Shown: in pieces, positions 9,721 through 20,498 of the stretch | How positions within the stretch are numbered: the stretch's first letter is position 1 | Layout of the letters: each line of letters opens with the position of its first letter | Source: Paenibacillus segetis | GTDB taxonomy: Bacteria; Bacillota; Bacilli; Paenibacillales; Paenibacillaceae | Direction of reading: 5' to 3' | Length of the DNA: 64,000 bases | NCBI RefSeq assembly: GCF_014639155.1 | Contig: NZ_BMFT01000001.1 | Span: 3,395,990-3,459,989, forward strand | The notes under the pieces: generated by a model | The model's database searches: none | The model's input: only the letters and a program-made list of their open reading frames with translations | Told to the model about the DNA's origin: nothing | Made by a program: the position numbers and the translations under genes

Positions 9721-10869
9721 TTATCTTCTTTTACGAATTCGCTCTAGGATGGTTCCAATTTTTTGGGCTGTATACTCTATTTCTTCACTAGTATTACCCA
9801 AACCGAAACTAAATCGAATCGCCGATTTCAAAATATTTTGTGGCAAATTCATTGCTTCTAACACGTGAGATGGCTCAAGCGAACCGGAAGTACATGCCGA
9901 GCCACTTGCTACCGCAATTCCTTCCATGTCGAGATTCATTAACATGGTTTCTGTATCGCATTCAGGAAAACTAATATTCACGATATGAGTAAGCTGATTT
10001 TGTGAAGCTCCGTTCACATGAAAATACTCACTCCCTACACTTTTCTCCAAAGAATCGAGCAAGGTTCTACGTAAGAGCTCATCTTGTTGCTGTCTTTCAG
10101 GTATATTGGCTACAATCAATTCTACTGCCTTGGTGAACCCGGCAATCCCCGCTAGATTTTCTGTCCCCGCACGGCGTTTTCGTTCTTGCAATCCACCGTA
10201 TAGAACCGGTTCGATATTTAGATCTTTGTGAATATATAAAGCCCCTATTCCTTGAGGGCCATTTATTTTATGGGCAGAAAAACTCATTAAATCAACCGGA
10301 AGCTTTGCACAGGAAATCGGAAGAGAGCCAAGCGTCTGCACGGCATCAACATGACAGATAATGCCCCGTTCGCGAGTAATAGAACCAATCTCTTCAATAG
10401 GTTGAATCGTTCCTACCTCATTGTTTCCATACATAACACTAACCAGGATCGTGTCCTGGCGGATTGCTTCTAGCACTTGTTCTGGATGAACCCTACCATA
10501 TCGATCAACGGGTAAGTATGTCACTTCATACCCCTGTTTCTCTAATTGTTGACATGCATGTAATACCGCATGATGTTCAATAGCTGTCGTAATAATATGT
10601 CTACCTTGATCAGCTCTTGCTGCTACCGTACCAAAAATCGCTAGATTGTCGCTTTCCGTCCCCCCACTTGTGAAGACAAGCTCGTCTGAACGGCACCCCA
10701 GTGCCATCGAAAGCTTATCACGTGATCCATTAACTAATCTTTTGGCATCTCGACCAAAGGAATGGACACTTGAGGCGTTGCCGAATTGATCCCGCATAAC
10801 CGACAGCATCGTTTCAGCAACTTCTGGATGGATGGGTGTCGAAGCGGCATGGTCCAAATATATTCTTCT
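9721..10869 (-). CDS. iscS: Cysteine desulfurase (IscS/NifS type, YrvO-like)
   Basis: 382 aa from MRRIYLDHAAST, preferred because GTGGAG lies just upstream and family members start there; an in-frame extension to 10947 is not needed. PLP-binding lysine in SFSAHKINGPQG (about residue 201), catalytic cysteine in ASGSACTSGSLEPSHVL (about 325), and substrate motif RAGTENLAGI are all present. It supplies sulfur, most likely to MnmA for 2-thiouridine in tRNA. In Bacillus its partner mnmA is adjacent; here the pair is about 8.4 kb apart with catabolic genes between them. Confidence 0.93.
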   Translation of the reverse strand, partial: RRIYLDHAASTPIHPEVAETMLSVMRDQFGNASSVHSFGRDAKRLVNGSRDKLSMALGCRSDELVFTSGGTESDNLAIFGTVAARADQGRHIITTAIEHHAVLHACQQLEKQGYEVTYLPVDRYGRVHPEQVLEAIRQDTILVSVMYGNNEVGTIQPIEEIGSITRERGIICHVDAVQTLGSLPISCAKLPVDLMSFSAHKINGPQGIGALYIHKDLNIEPVLYGGLQERKRRAGTENLAGIAGFTKAVELIVANIPERQQQDELLRRTLLDSLEKSVGSEYFHVNGASQNQLTHIVNISFPECDTETMLMNLDMEGIAVASGSACTSGSLEPSHVLEAMNLPQNILKSAIRFSFGLGNTSEEIEYTAQKIGTILERIRKRR

Positions 10870-11037
10870 CATCAGTATCTCCACTCTTAATGCTATTTTA
10901 AACGGAATCACCGCCCCGAATCGGGACGGCAATGAAAAGTTAATCATGTTTGATGTAAATTTTACTTTTATTGTATATTATTTTTCATAAAAAAACTATA
11001 GTAGTATGTAAAGCACTGTAACGGTCACAAAAGATTT

Positions 11038-12393
11038 CTATTCATCCTGTCCACACATTCGTTCATGAAGGAAATCTACAATATGAACTGCCTTCATCTG
11101 TCCATTCAGACCATGCTGGTTGATGCCATGCATCATCTGAAGTAAACATCCGGGATTGCTCGTCAGTAAATACTGCGCATCAGTTGCCCTGACATGCTCC
11201 ATTTTATGATCGAGGATCTGTCCGGACATAACCGGCTGCGTTAAAGTATAAGTTCCTGCAGATCCGCAACAACGTTCTGCCTCCTTCATCTCCACAAACT
11301 CTACACCAGTAACTTGGCGCATCAAGCGGCGAGGTGCATCCGATGAACGCATCACATTACGCAAATGACAAGAATCTTGATATGTGATGCGAACACATTG
11401 ATTCTCCTCGCGCTCCGAGAAAACCAGCAATCTACCCATCCGAACCAGTAAGTCACTGACGTCAATTACACGCTCAGCAAACCACATCGCATCATCCTTC
11501 CACTGCTCATCTTCATGAAGTAAATGATCATATTCCAAGAGCAGCGCTCCGCAACCACCCGCATTCGACACAATATAGTCTACACCAGCCGCTTTGAAGA
11601 TAGAGATATTACTACGTGCTAACGATCTTGCTCCCTCAATTTCTCCACTATGTGCATGCATAGCACCACAGCAATTTTGCTGCTCCGGAATAACGACCTC
11701 AAAACCTGCTTCTGTAAGTAGATCCACAGTGTGAATGTTAGTGTCCGCGAATAACACATCCATCAAGCAGCCCCGGAACAACGCTACCGTAGCGATTTTC
11801 TCGCCCTTTGCCGGATGAAGTATGCCAATCTGTTCGACCACACCTTGTACAGCAACATCAGGGAGGATCTCCTCCATCTCACGCATATGCTTGGGGAACA
11901 TCTTCATCGCACCTGTTTTCCGTGCTAACGTACGCATGCCCGATGTTTGATAAAACCGTAGCCCTTTGCCCATCCATCGCACACGTTTCTGATTCGGGAA
12001 AATCGTTTGAAAAGCTGTGTGTCTCACTAATTTTACCCAGCCCCGGTGAGTTTTAGTGTGATCCTCAATAGCATCCCGGGCTTGCTCAATTAACTGCCCG
12101 TATTTGACATCCGCAGGACAGGCCGGTTCACAGGCGCGACAGCCCAGACAGTGGTTCATCTGTTCCTCAAATGCCACATCAGGAGCCATAATACCGTCCT
12201 TGACCGCTTTCATCAAGGCAATTCTTCCGCGCGGCGATTCTGCTTCGATTCCAGTCTCAGCAAAGGTAGGACAAGCCGGGAGACAGAATCCGCAACGCAT
12301 ACAGTTCGTGAGTTGATCACCGTCTAAGCGTAACCGCAACTTCTCCGTCAGTGAATTTAACCTAACATCCTCACTCGTCTTATCCACGATCAA
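11038..12393 (-). CDS. glcF: Glycolate/D-lactate oxidase iron-sulfur subunit (GlcF-like)
   Basis: 451 aa. Two 4Fe-4S ferredoxin motifs (CMRCGFCLPACP about residues 32-43, CLGCRACEPACP about 88-99) are followed by two cysteine-rich CCG modules (NCCGAMHAHSG and RCCGSAGTY) that bind further cofactor. This is the electron-transfer partner of GlcD-type flavoproteins, passing electrons to the quinone pool. Its start overlaps the glcD stop by 14 bp, a sign of coupling. Substrate could be glycolate or D-lactate; see the MurNAc cluster next door. Confidence 0.9.
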   Translation of the reverse strand: MIVDKTSEDVRLNSLTEKLRLRLDGDQLTNCMRCGFCLPACPTFAETGIEAESPRGRIALMKAVKDGIMAPDVAFEEQMNHCLGCRACEPACPADVKYGQLIEQARDAIEDHTKTHRGWVKLVRHTAFQTIFPNQKRVRWMGKGLRFYQTSGMRTLARKTGAMKMFPKHMREMEEILPDVAVQGVVEQIGILHPAKGEKIATVALFRGCLMDVLFADTNIHTVDLLTEAGFEVVIPEQQNCCGAMHAHSGEIEGARSLARSNISIFKAAGVDYIVSNAGGCGALLLEYDHLLHEDEQWKDDAMWFAERVIDVSDLLVRMGRLLVFSEREENQCVRITYQDSCHLRNVMRSSDAPRRLMRQVTGVEFVEMKEAERCCGSAGTYTLTQPVMSGQILDHKMEHVRATDAQYLLTSNPGCLLQMMHGINQHGLNGQMKAVHIVDFLHERMCGQDE

Positions 12394-13810
12394 TCACCAC
12401 CCGTTTCCGTGATTCCTTAGCAAAAACTTTGCCCGGATTCAAAATATTAAACGGATCAAAAGCATGTTTAATCGCCTTCATCACTTCTATCCCACTCCTA
12501 CCGATCTTCCATTCCAGAAATGGTGCCTTCACCATACCGACCCCATGTTCACCGGTAATCGTACCCCCAAGAGAAATCGCCGCCTCAAATATTTCCTCGA
12601 AAGCTGCTTCCACCCGATGAATCTCATCGGTATTACGCGCATCTGTCAAAGCTGTCGGATGCAGATTTCCATCGCCAGCATGGCCAAACGTACAAATCTG
12701 AACCTGATGTTTTGCCGCAATTCGATTAATCTCTATGATCATATCCGCGATTTTTGAACGTGGTACCGTTGCATCCTCCAAAATCGTCGTTGGCCTAAGC
12801 CGTGCTAATGCTGTGAATGCACTGCGACGTGCTGTAAGCAACCTCTCCGCTTCCTCTGCACTTTCAGCAACACTAATCTGCTCCGCCTGTTCACTATGAC
12901 AAATCGCTGTAATACTCGCAATATCCCGCTCTACCGATTCTATCTCCCCGTCCTGCTCAATCAGCAGAATCGCTTCCATTTGGAGCGGCAAGCCAAGATT
13001 AGCAAAAGCGTCAACGACACGGATCGTCGAGTTATCCAGAATCTCTAAGGTAGCAGGAATGATCCGGTTCTCGATTATCTTCGACACCGTCCGGGCTGCA
13101 CCGTTTAAATCTTTATACATCGCCAGCATCGTTTTTTTATACTTCGGTGGAGGGACTAGCTTAAGCGTCGCCTCCGTAATAATGGCTAGCGTTCCCTCCG
13201 ATCCCACAAGTAACTTGGTCAGATCATAACCAGCTACATCCTTCATTAGTTTGCCGCCTGTGCGGATGATATCTCCATTCGCCAGAACAGCCTCCAAGCC
13301 AATAACATAATCTTTCGTCGTCCCATACTTGAGTCCACGCAAGCCGCCAGAACATTCAGCAATATTGCCACCGATAGTCGAAATCGACATGCTGCTCGGA
13401 TCAGGTGGATAAAAGAGTCCTAGTTGTTCAACATGGGTCGTGAACTGTTTGGTATTGAGCCCAGGCTGTACAGAAGCCGTCAAATTCTCCATATCTACTT
13501 CAAGAATCTGATTCATCCGATGCATCACCATAACGACTCCCCCCAGAACGGGAACGGTTCCGCCACACAGATTTGTGCCCGAACCCCGCCCAATGACAGG
13601 TATACGCTGGCGGCTAAGCACCTTCATCACTTCAGAGACTTGCTGCGTATTATACGGATAAATAACTGCGTCAGGGAGCGATTGTAGCATAGGCGTACCA
13701 TCATACGAATGTGTAACCCGTGACTGCATATCATCTTTAACATAAGACTCACCAAGAATGGCAATAAGTTCACATTTTACTTCTGGTTTCAACATCCCTG
13801 AACGCCCCAT
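12380..13810 (-). CDS. glcD: FAD-linked 2-hydroxyacid dehydrogenase (GlcD/D-lactate type)
   Basis: Up to 476 aa; ATG at 13795 (MLKPEVKCELIAIL) is an equally good start, neither having a strong ribosome site. FAD-binding type 4 domain with VIGRGSGTNLCGG (about residues 73-85) and PPDPSSMSISTIGGNIAECSGG. C-terminal FAD-oxidase part with TFGHAGDGNLHPT and GGTITGEHGVGMVKAPFL. It oxidises D-lactate or glycolate together with the Fe-S subunit. It follows the mur cluster on the same strand after about 180 bp that include a hairpin. Confidence 0.9.
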   Translation of the reverse strand: MGRSGMLKPEVKCELIAILGESYVKDDMQSRVTHSYDGTPMLQSLPDAVIYPYNTQQVSEVMKVLSRQRIPVIGRGSGTNLCGGTVPVLGGVVMVMHRMNQILEVDMENLTASVQPGLNTKQFTTHVEQLGLFYPPDPSSMSISTIGGNIAECSGGLRGLKYGTTKDYVIGLEAVLANGDIIRTGGKLMKDVAGYDLTKLLVGSEGTLAIITEATLKLVPPPKYKKTMLAMYKDLNGAARTVSKIIENRIIPATLEILDNSTIRVVDAFANLGLPLQMEAILLIEQDGEIESVERDIASITAICHSEQAEQISVAESAEEAERLLTARRSAFTALARLRPTTILEDATVPRSKIADMIIEINRIAAKHQVQICTFGHAGDGNLHPTALTDARNTDEIHRVEAAFEEIFEAAISLGGTITGEHGVGMVKAPFLEWKIGRSGIEVMKAIKHAFDPFNILNPGKVFAKESRKRVVIDRG

Positions 13811-13903
13811 CCCATATTCATAATTAATTGGTCAGGTCATCTGATGACTATATAATTAAGACTTCCAATTTATACGATCTCTCGAAATTTTTCCGTAGCA
13901 AAT

Positions 13904-13926
13904 AAACTTACCGAGACGGTAAGTTT
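13904..13926 (-). terminator. Hairpin between murR and glcD
   Basis: AAACTTACC and GGTAAGTTT form a perfect stem with a 5-base loop. On the minus strand only ATTTG follows, so it is a weak terminator at best and may allow read-through from murR into glcD-glcF. Confidence 0.45.
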
Positions 13927-13987
13927 CAAGATTTAATAAATGTATCGGGAGGAAGGGGTAGGTTACAATCAAACGTTTATCAAAACA

Positions 13988-14824
13988 TTAATCATACAAC
14001 ACTTCAATCATTTGTCTCGACTTCGCTAGCTGCTCCACAGTAAAATCATACTGTGCAGAAGCATATGTGCAAAAGACAATATCCAGCACAAATAATTGTG
14101 CAAATCTAGAGCTTGTTGCCGCACTACGAAGCTTTGCTTCCGGCGCACGTGCTGTAAATAAAGAGACATCAGCAAGCTGAGAAAGCTTGTTGTTACCAGG
14201 ACGAGAGAGGCTAATTGTTTTTATTCCCCGTTCTTTAGCCCGTTTTGTTAATTGAATAACCTCTCTCGTTTCTCCGCTATAAGAAATTCCCCAGAAGACG
14301 GCGTTTTCTGATTTCGTAGCCATTGCCGCTGCTAATAAATGGCGATCTGAAATAGCATAGACATTTTTGCCAAGCCGAAGCCATTTTTGTGCAGCATCTT
14401 CTGCAATAATAAAAGAGGCGCCTATCCCGTAAACATAAATAACTTCTGCCTGCTGTAACAATTTTACTGCCTGTTCAATAGCTTGCTCATCTAGTTGACT
14501 AGCCGTATTCTGGAAGGTCAATATTGTATTCGACAACGTTTTATCAATGATAGAATGCACCGATTCATTCGATTCGACATCAAAATAACCCACATGCTGC
14601 GTGTTTTCTACTTCCGCTGATAAACGGAGTTTCAGAGCGGGAAACCCTTCTATTCCTAGCGACCTGCAAAAACGAACAACCGCCGCACTACTAGCCTCCG
14701 CTTTCTTTGCTAGCTCATGTATGGTCATATGCATAACTTCTTTAGCATTTGCGATAATGTACTCTGCTACTTTTTTTTCTGATTCCGGAAGTTCATTTAA
14801 TACTAGTTCAATTTGAGAAATCAT
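13988..14824 (-). CDS. murR: MurR/RpiR-family transcriptional regulator
   Basis: 278 aa from ATG (MISQIELVLNELPESEKK); AGGA lies just upstream and the longer reading to 14839 seems unnecessary. N-terminal RpiR-type HTH (TIHELAKKAEASSAAVVRFCRSLG) and C-terminal SIS domain (IYVYGIGASFIIAEDAAQKW, FWGISYSGETREVIQLTKRAKERG) that should sense a phosphosugar, probably MurNAc-6-P. It is the last gene of murQ-murP-mupG-murR and probably controls that operon. Confidence 0.85.
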   Translation of the reverse strand: MISQIELVLNELPESEKKVAEYIIANAKEVMHMTIHELAKKAEASSAAVVRFCRSLGIEGFPALKLRLSAEVENTQHVGYFDVESNESVHSIIDKTLSNTILTFQNTASQLDEQAIEQAVKLLQQAEVIYVYGIGASFIIAEDAAQKWLRLGKNVYAISDRHLLAAAMATKSENAVFWGISYSGETREVIQLTKRAKERGIKTISLSRPGNNKLSQLADVSLFTARAPEAKLRSAATSSRFAQLFVLDIVFCTYASAQYDFTVEQLAKSRQMIEVLYD

Positions 14825-14899
14825 ACTTCCTACTACCAAGTCCTTATCTCCCCACTTAATCTATTTTCCTTATTATAACAAAGTAGAGGAGCGCAATCA

Positions 14900-15961
14900 T
14901 TAAGAAGCCGTTGTAAAGGAAAAGCGGCATCCGCCTTTTCTGACGTGATCCAATAGAGGAATATCTTCTTCTAAAATATGACCAATCACATTAACACCTT
15001 CATGAGCCGGTAAATCCGTTAACGTAATCTGCAGCTCACCTTCATAGCGGCCATACAAATAATTATCAACGGTAATCGTTCCTCTTGGTCGATTGGTCGT
15101 AAGTGTAGGCGCAATATTTTTTCCCATGACAAAACGCGCTTCATCTGTACGTGCACTTTCTGAGCGAATGACATCGCGAGCAGCATCAAGGCGATTCCGA
15201 TGAACAATATCCCATAATGCATAAGGTAGTTCCTTGGTTACTCGCAAAGGAATAATTCCTTCTGCATACATTTGAAATTGATGATAAGACCAATCTGATA
15301 GCGTTAGATCTCCAACAAAAATTTTGTCTACAGCACAATCTTTCTCGATTTCCAAGTAAGCAAGAAAAGAAGATTGATTCCGATGCTTCTCTAGTGTAGG
15401 TAAACTTTCAAATAATGGTTTTCTCTTCAGTCCGTCTCCAGGAATAAAGGCCATTGTCGTAATGCCTTCAGCTTGCAACCATTTGTTCTTCTCTATGAAT
15501 GATTCTTTATCAAGCCCTGTTTCTGGACGAGGATAATAATTATGCCATGCTTCAATGTTCTCAAGACAAATATCGTGATTTTTTAATGTAGATAAAAAAT
15601 CCGGTGTTAATGTGCTGGCGTTTAAGGCAATTTTCATTTTTTGCGAATAGGCGGCAATTTCATGGGCGTTAAACCCAAAATCCATCCGCAAACCTGTTAC
15701 ACCTGATTGTAATAAATAAGGGAATGAGAATTTCTCCAACGCTTTCCCAGAAATATCTGCCATCAAGTCCATTCCTAATTGTTTGGCAGTACTTGCAATT
15801 ACCTGTAATTTCTCCTTCAATACTTCTATATCATCTTCTGGCATATGAAGTGATGTAAATATCTCGGTACAACCTGCTTTCTTCATTTCTTGCATATAAT
15901 TCATGTTGTCTTCTAACGTCCGATCCGCTACAAAAATTGATATTCCCAGCACTCGAATCAC
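14900..15961 (-). CDS. mupG: 6-phospho-N-acetylmuramidase MupG (DUF871)
   Basis: 353 aa, typical DUF871 length. MIRVLGISIFVADRTLEDN, EIFTSLHMPEDD, GLRMDFGF and the C-terminal RGTITVDNYLYGRYEGELQ block are family features. In Staphylococcus MupG splits MurNAc-6-P-GlcNAc, imported by MurP, into MurNAc-6-P and GlcNAc in the cytoplasm. Here it lies between murP and murR, which supports that role. Confidence 0.88.
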   Translation of the reverse strand: MIRVLGISIFVADRTLEDNMNYMQEMKKAGCTEIFTSLHMPEDDIEVLKEKLQVIASTAKQLGMDLMADISGKALEKFSFPYLLQSGVTGLRMDFGFNAHEIAAYSQKMKIALNASTLTPDFLSTLKNHDICLENIEAWHNYYPRPETGLDKESFIEKNKWLQAEGITTMAFIPGDGLKRKPLFESLPTLEKHRNQSSFLAYLEIEKDCAVDKIFVGDLTLSDWSYHQFQMYAEGIIPLRVTKELPYALWDIVHRNRLDAARDVIRSESARTDEARFVMGKNIAPTLTTNRPRGTITVDNYLYGRYEGELQITLTDLPAHEGVNVIGHILEEDIPLLDHVRKGGCRFSFTTAS

Positions 15962-15983
15962 CTCAGTATTTCTATCTAATACG

Positions 15984-17408
15984 TTATTCCTGTTCTAACA
16001 TGGCATCTTTTGGTGTACCGAAGAAATAAGTTATTATGAATCCACCAATGTAAGCTGCAATCAGCCCTATTAAATATTTAAACCATAATCCATTTGCGAT
16101 TAATGGAAGTAACGCGACTCCAGATGGTCCAATGGCAATCGCTCCAACGTTGCCAAATAATCCAATGACCGCACCGCCAATACCTCCGCCAAGACAAGCT
16201 GTAATAAAAGGACGACCTAACGGTAAGGTTACCCCATAAATCAATGGCTCGCCGATCCCCAGAATACCCACGGGAAGAGCACCTTTAATCATGTTCGTTA
16301 ATGATTTGTTCTTCTTACAACGAATCCATAATGCAATGGATGCTCCTACTTGACCCGCTCCAGCCATTGCAAGAATCGGAAGTAATAACGTCATACCTGA
16401 ACTATTGATCATCTCAATGTGAATCGGCGTCAATACCTGATGTAGTCCTAACATAACAAGCGGTAAGAACGCTGTTCCTAATACAAAACCAGAGAATGCA
16501 CCACCACGTTCTAACGTCCAGTTAATAGCTCCAATTAAGTTGCTAGAAATAAATCCAGCGAATGGCATGATGAAGAATATCGTAATCAGCCCCACGACTA
16601 GTAAGGCAATTGTAGGAGTAACGATTATATCAACAGAATCAGGAATAAATTTACGTAAATATTTTTCAACCACTGACAAAATCCATACCGCGATTAGAAC
16701 GCCAATAACCCCACCTTGCCCCGCTGCTAAAGGCGCACCCGTAAATATATTAAGAATGGGCAGGTCAGCCGTAACACCTGTTAGAAGGGTTACCCCACCG
16801 ATAACTCCACCAAGAGCAGGAGTAGCCCCAAACTCCTTCGCTGCATTAATACCGACATAAATGACTAAGTAACTGAAAATAGCATTTTTAATTATATTTA
16901 ATATAGTTACATATTGCTGCCACGTTGCAGCGTCTAAATTGCCTGCAGTAATATTGTTAGCTAGAATCGAGCCAATACCCGCGATTAAACCAGCTCCAAC
17001 GAATGCAGGAATTAGGGGTACGAAAATATTTCCTATTTTTCGCAAAAAGTTTTTGAAAGGTGTATTATTCTTTTTCTTTAATTGCGCTTTCATTTGTGCG
17101 CCTTTTGCTTGTAATTGTTCAGCCGAAGATGAACTTCTCCCCCCTGCTCCACTTTCTTCTAACACTTTACCAAATTGTTCGGCTACTTTGGTCACGATCC
17201 CTGGCCCGAGAATGATTTGATAAGTTTCATCATCCACTACACCTAGAACCCCATCAATCTCCTTCAACTTGGTTTCAGCGATTCGGTTGCGATCAACAAC
17301 AGTTACACGAAGACGAGTCATGCAATTGGTATATGAGGATACATTTGAACTACCACCGACAGCCTCTAATATTTGGACCGCTAAATCATGATACTTACTC
17401 ATGTTCAT
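15984..17408 (-). CDS. murP: PTS MurNAc / MurNAc-GlcNAc transporter subunit IIBC
   Basis: 474 aa. N-terminal EIIB domain with the phosphorylated cysteine in SYTNCMTRLRVTV (about Cys29), a lysine-rich linker (about 95-115), then an EIIC domain of about ten membrane helices with GLHQVLTPIHIEMI and GILGIGEPLIYGVTLPLGRPF. No EIIA domain is fused, so a EIIA must come from elsewhere, as known for MurP. Transport delivers a 6-phosphorylated product to MupG and MurQ. Either the first ATG or the one two codons later can be used. Confidence 0.9.
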   Translation of the reverse strand: MNMSKYHDLAVQILEAVGGSSNVSSYTNCMTRLRVTVVDRNRIAETKLKEIDGVLGVVDDETYQIILGPGIVTKVAEQFGKVLEESGAGGRSSSSAEQLQAKGAQMKAQLKKKNNTPFKNFLRKIGNIFVPLIPAFVGAGLIAGIGSILANNITAGNLDAATWQQYVTILNIIKNAIFSYLVIYVGINAAKEFGATPALGGVIGGVTLLTGVTADLPILNIFTGAPLAAGQGGVIGVLIAVWILSVVEKYLRKFIPDSVDIIVTPTIALLVVGLITIFFIMPFAGFISSNLIGAINWTLERGGAFSGFVLGTAFLPLVMLGLHQVLTPIHIEMINSSGMTLLLPILAMAGAGQVGASIALWIRCKKNKSLTNMIKGALPVGILGIGEPLIYGVTLPLGRPFITACLGGGIGGAVIGLFGNVGAIAIGPSGVALLPLIANGLWFKYLIGLIAAYIGGFIITYFFGTPKDAMLEQE

Positions 17409-17426
17409 GCCCCTCTCATACTTTAA

Positions 17427-18314
17427 TTATTTTATCGCTTGACGTACAAAACCTTGTGATGCTTCCAAACGTTGTACAGCTTCTTCTTTAGAAAGTCCCG
17501 CAAGAATCATCACAATTGCAATTTTCGGTTTGTGATCTGCTTGTTTCAAATAGTCTTCTGCTGTTTCAGCATCACAATCAGTCGCATCCATCACAATACG
17601 TTTAGCACGTTCTACAAGCTTCTCATTGGTTAGCTGTACATCTACCATTAAATTTCCATATACTTTTCCAATACCAACCATTGAGGCTGTTGAAAGCATA
17701 TTGCAAATTAACTTTTGAGAGGTCCCTGCCTTTAAACGTGTTGACCCTGTTAATACTTCCGGGCCGTTTACGACTTCAATTGCAATCTTGGCAACTTTAC
17801 CAATCGCTGAATCTTTGTTGCAACTCACGGCTACAGTAGGTGTTCCAATAGAATTGGCATATTCCAATCCTCCAATGACATAAGGCGTACGGCCGCTAGC
17901 GGCAATTCCTACGACAATATCTTTGGCAGTAAGTTTTATATCTTGTAAATCTTGCACCCCCAATTGTTCATTGTCCTCTGCACCTTCGACCGCTTTAATA
18001 AACGCTCGTTCTCCACCAGCTATTAACCCAACTACTTCTTCAGGTGCTGTCCCGAATGTTGGTGGACATTCAACAGCATCTAGCAAGCCGATACGTCCAC
18101 TGGTTCCAGCTCCCATGTAAATTAAGCGTCCTCCTTGTTTTATCGCCGCTGTAATTACTTCTACCGCTTTGGCAATTTGCGGAATTTCTTGTTTAACCGC
18201 GTGTGCAACTTTTTGATCTTCTTCATTCATCACTTCCAAAAATTCAAGAGGTGTTAATTCATCTAAATTCATTGTCTTCTTATTGCGAGTCTCTGTTGTC
18301 AAATGCTCCAACAT
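17427..18314 (-). CDS. murQ: N-acetylmuramic acid 6-phosphate etherase
   Basis: 295 aa from MLEHLTTETRNKKT, the usual MurQ N terminus. SIS-type fold with YMGAGTSGRIGLLDAVECPPTFG, including the catalytic glutamate region, GGERAFIKAVEGAEDN, and LTGSTRLKAGTSQKLICNML. It converts MurNAc-6-P into GlcNAc-6-P and D-lactate. First gene of the mur cluster; murP follows after 18 bp. The released D-lactate is a plausible substrate for the neighbouring GlcD-GlcF. Confidence 0.95.
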   Translation of the reverse strand: MLEHLTTETRNKKTMNLDELTPLEFLEVMNEEDQKVAHAVKQEIPQIAKAVEVITAAIKQGGRLIYMGAGTSGRIGLLDAVECPPTFGTAPEEVVGLIAGGERAFIKAVEGAEDNEQLGVQDLQDIKLTAKDIVVGIAASGRTPYVIGGLEYANSIGTPTVAVSCNKDSAIGKVAKIAIEVVNGPEVLTGSTRLKAGTSQKLICNMLSTASMVGIGKVYGNLMVDVQLTNEKLVERAKRIVMDATDCDAETAEDYLKQADHKPKIAIVMILAGLSKEEAVQRLEASQGFVRQAIK

Positions 18315-18447
18315 GATTTTCATCATCCTTTTCCACTTATGAAATCGCTTTCTTAACTGAAGAATAACATTTATGAAATATTATTTCAATAAAATTATTT
18401 AATTATTAAAATATAGTATCAAAATACTAGAATCTATTAAAAAATAA

Positions 18448-18474
18448 AAGCCACTCCTACTAAAGGAAGCGACT
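18448..18474 (-). terminator. Terminator after cymR
   Basis: On the minus strand AAGTCGCTTCC pairs (with wobbles) with GGAGTGGCTT and is followed by TTATTTTTT. It ends the cymR transcript. A second hairpin (GGCAAGC/GCTTGCC) lies at about 18508-18537. Confidence 0.6.
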
Positions 18475-18623
18475 TCACATGTGCCACAATGACCGAAAAC
18501 GTCAAATGGCAAGCATCCAATAAACCGGAGGCTTGCCATCTTTTTGATTTTAGAACATTAGATTGAAGGCAAGGTTATCTCATTCTATACCTGACCCTTC
18601 CTATGTCTTCCAGAGAAATCGAA

Positions 18624-19043
18624 TTATATGTAGAACATGTAATTCTCTTTACCGCCATGTTCTTCAAATGAGATCAAATACTCAAGTGTAGTGGAATCAA
18701 TCACATCAGCGATACTATCGCGAATACGCAACCACAAGTCTCGCTTGGCTGGATCGTCTTCTTCCGTAAAATCCACTACAGAGATAGGCCCTTCCAACAC
18801 ACGAATAATATCTCCCGCGGTAATCTCTGCTGCTTCCCTCGCTAGGATATACCCGCCGTATGCACCGCGAATACTCTTGACCAAACCAGCGTTACGCAGT
18901 GGCGCAATCAGTTGCTCCAAATAATGCTCAGATAATTGATTCTTCTCTGCAATACTTTTTAGGGAGGTTGGTCCTTCACCAAATTTTGCGGCTAGTTCCA
19001 TCATGATTGTTAAGCCATAGCGTCCCTTTGTGGAAATCTTCAA
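18624..19043 (-). CDS. cymR: Rrf2-family regulator, CymR-like
   Basis: 139 aa from a TTG start (LKISTKGRYGLTIMMELA), chosen because GAGGTGG lies 6 bp upstream and CymR proteins begin with MKISTKGRYG. Rrf2 winged helix with SLKSIAEKNQLSEHYLEQLIAPLRNAGLVKSIRGAYGGY. No cluster of cysteines, so not an IscR-type Fe-S sensor. In Bacillus CymR, with CysK, represses cysteine metabolism genes. It is divergent from mnmA with about 240 bp between them. Confidence 0.85.
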   Translation of the reverse strand: MKISTKGRYGLTIMMELAAKFGEGPTSLKSIAEKNQLSEHYLEQLIAPLRNAGLVKSIRGAYGGYILAREAAEITAGDIIRVLEGPISVVDFTEEDDPAKRDLWLRIRDSIADVIDSTTLEYLISFEEHGGKENYMFYI

Positions 19044-19269
19044 AGAAGCCACCTCTTTCAATTTTCAAGTAATATTTATATAATTGAACTTTGATCAATT
19101 AATGTTAGGATTTATAGCTCCCTATTCCTATCATTAACCTCTGCTTATCGTAACACATCACGTCTCTTTTTGGAAAGAAATCAGCAATCTGCCTCATCTT
19201 GTTCACTCAGATTCACAGCAGCAGTCAAAGGTCGTATATTGCCACAGGCTTATGATAAAATAACGATAG

Positions 19270-20400
<1,131 letters not shown>

Positions 20401-20448
20401 TTTTATTTGTATCGTCTCAGGAAAAAGTACAAATTAAGCATCAACATA

Positions 20449-20485
20449 AAGCCAGCATTCACAATCTCTTGTGAAATGCTGGCTT
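20449..20485. terminator. Shared terminator between mnmA and rarA
   Basis: AAAGCCAGCATT and AATGCTGGCTTT form a stem in the gap between the two convergent genes. It has a T-rich end on the plus strand and a short A-run opposite, so it can serve both. Confidence 0.8.
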
Positions 20486-20498
20486 TCCTGTTAAATCA

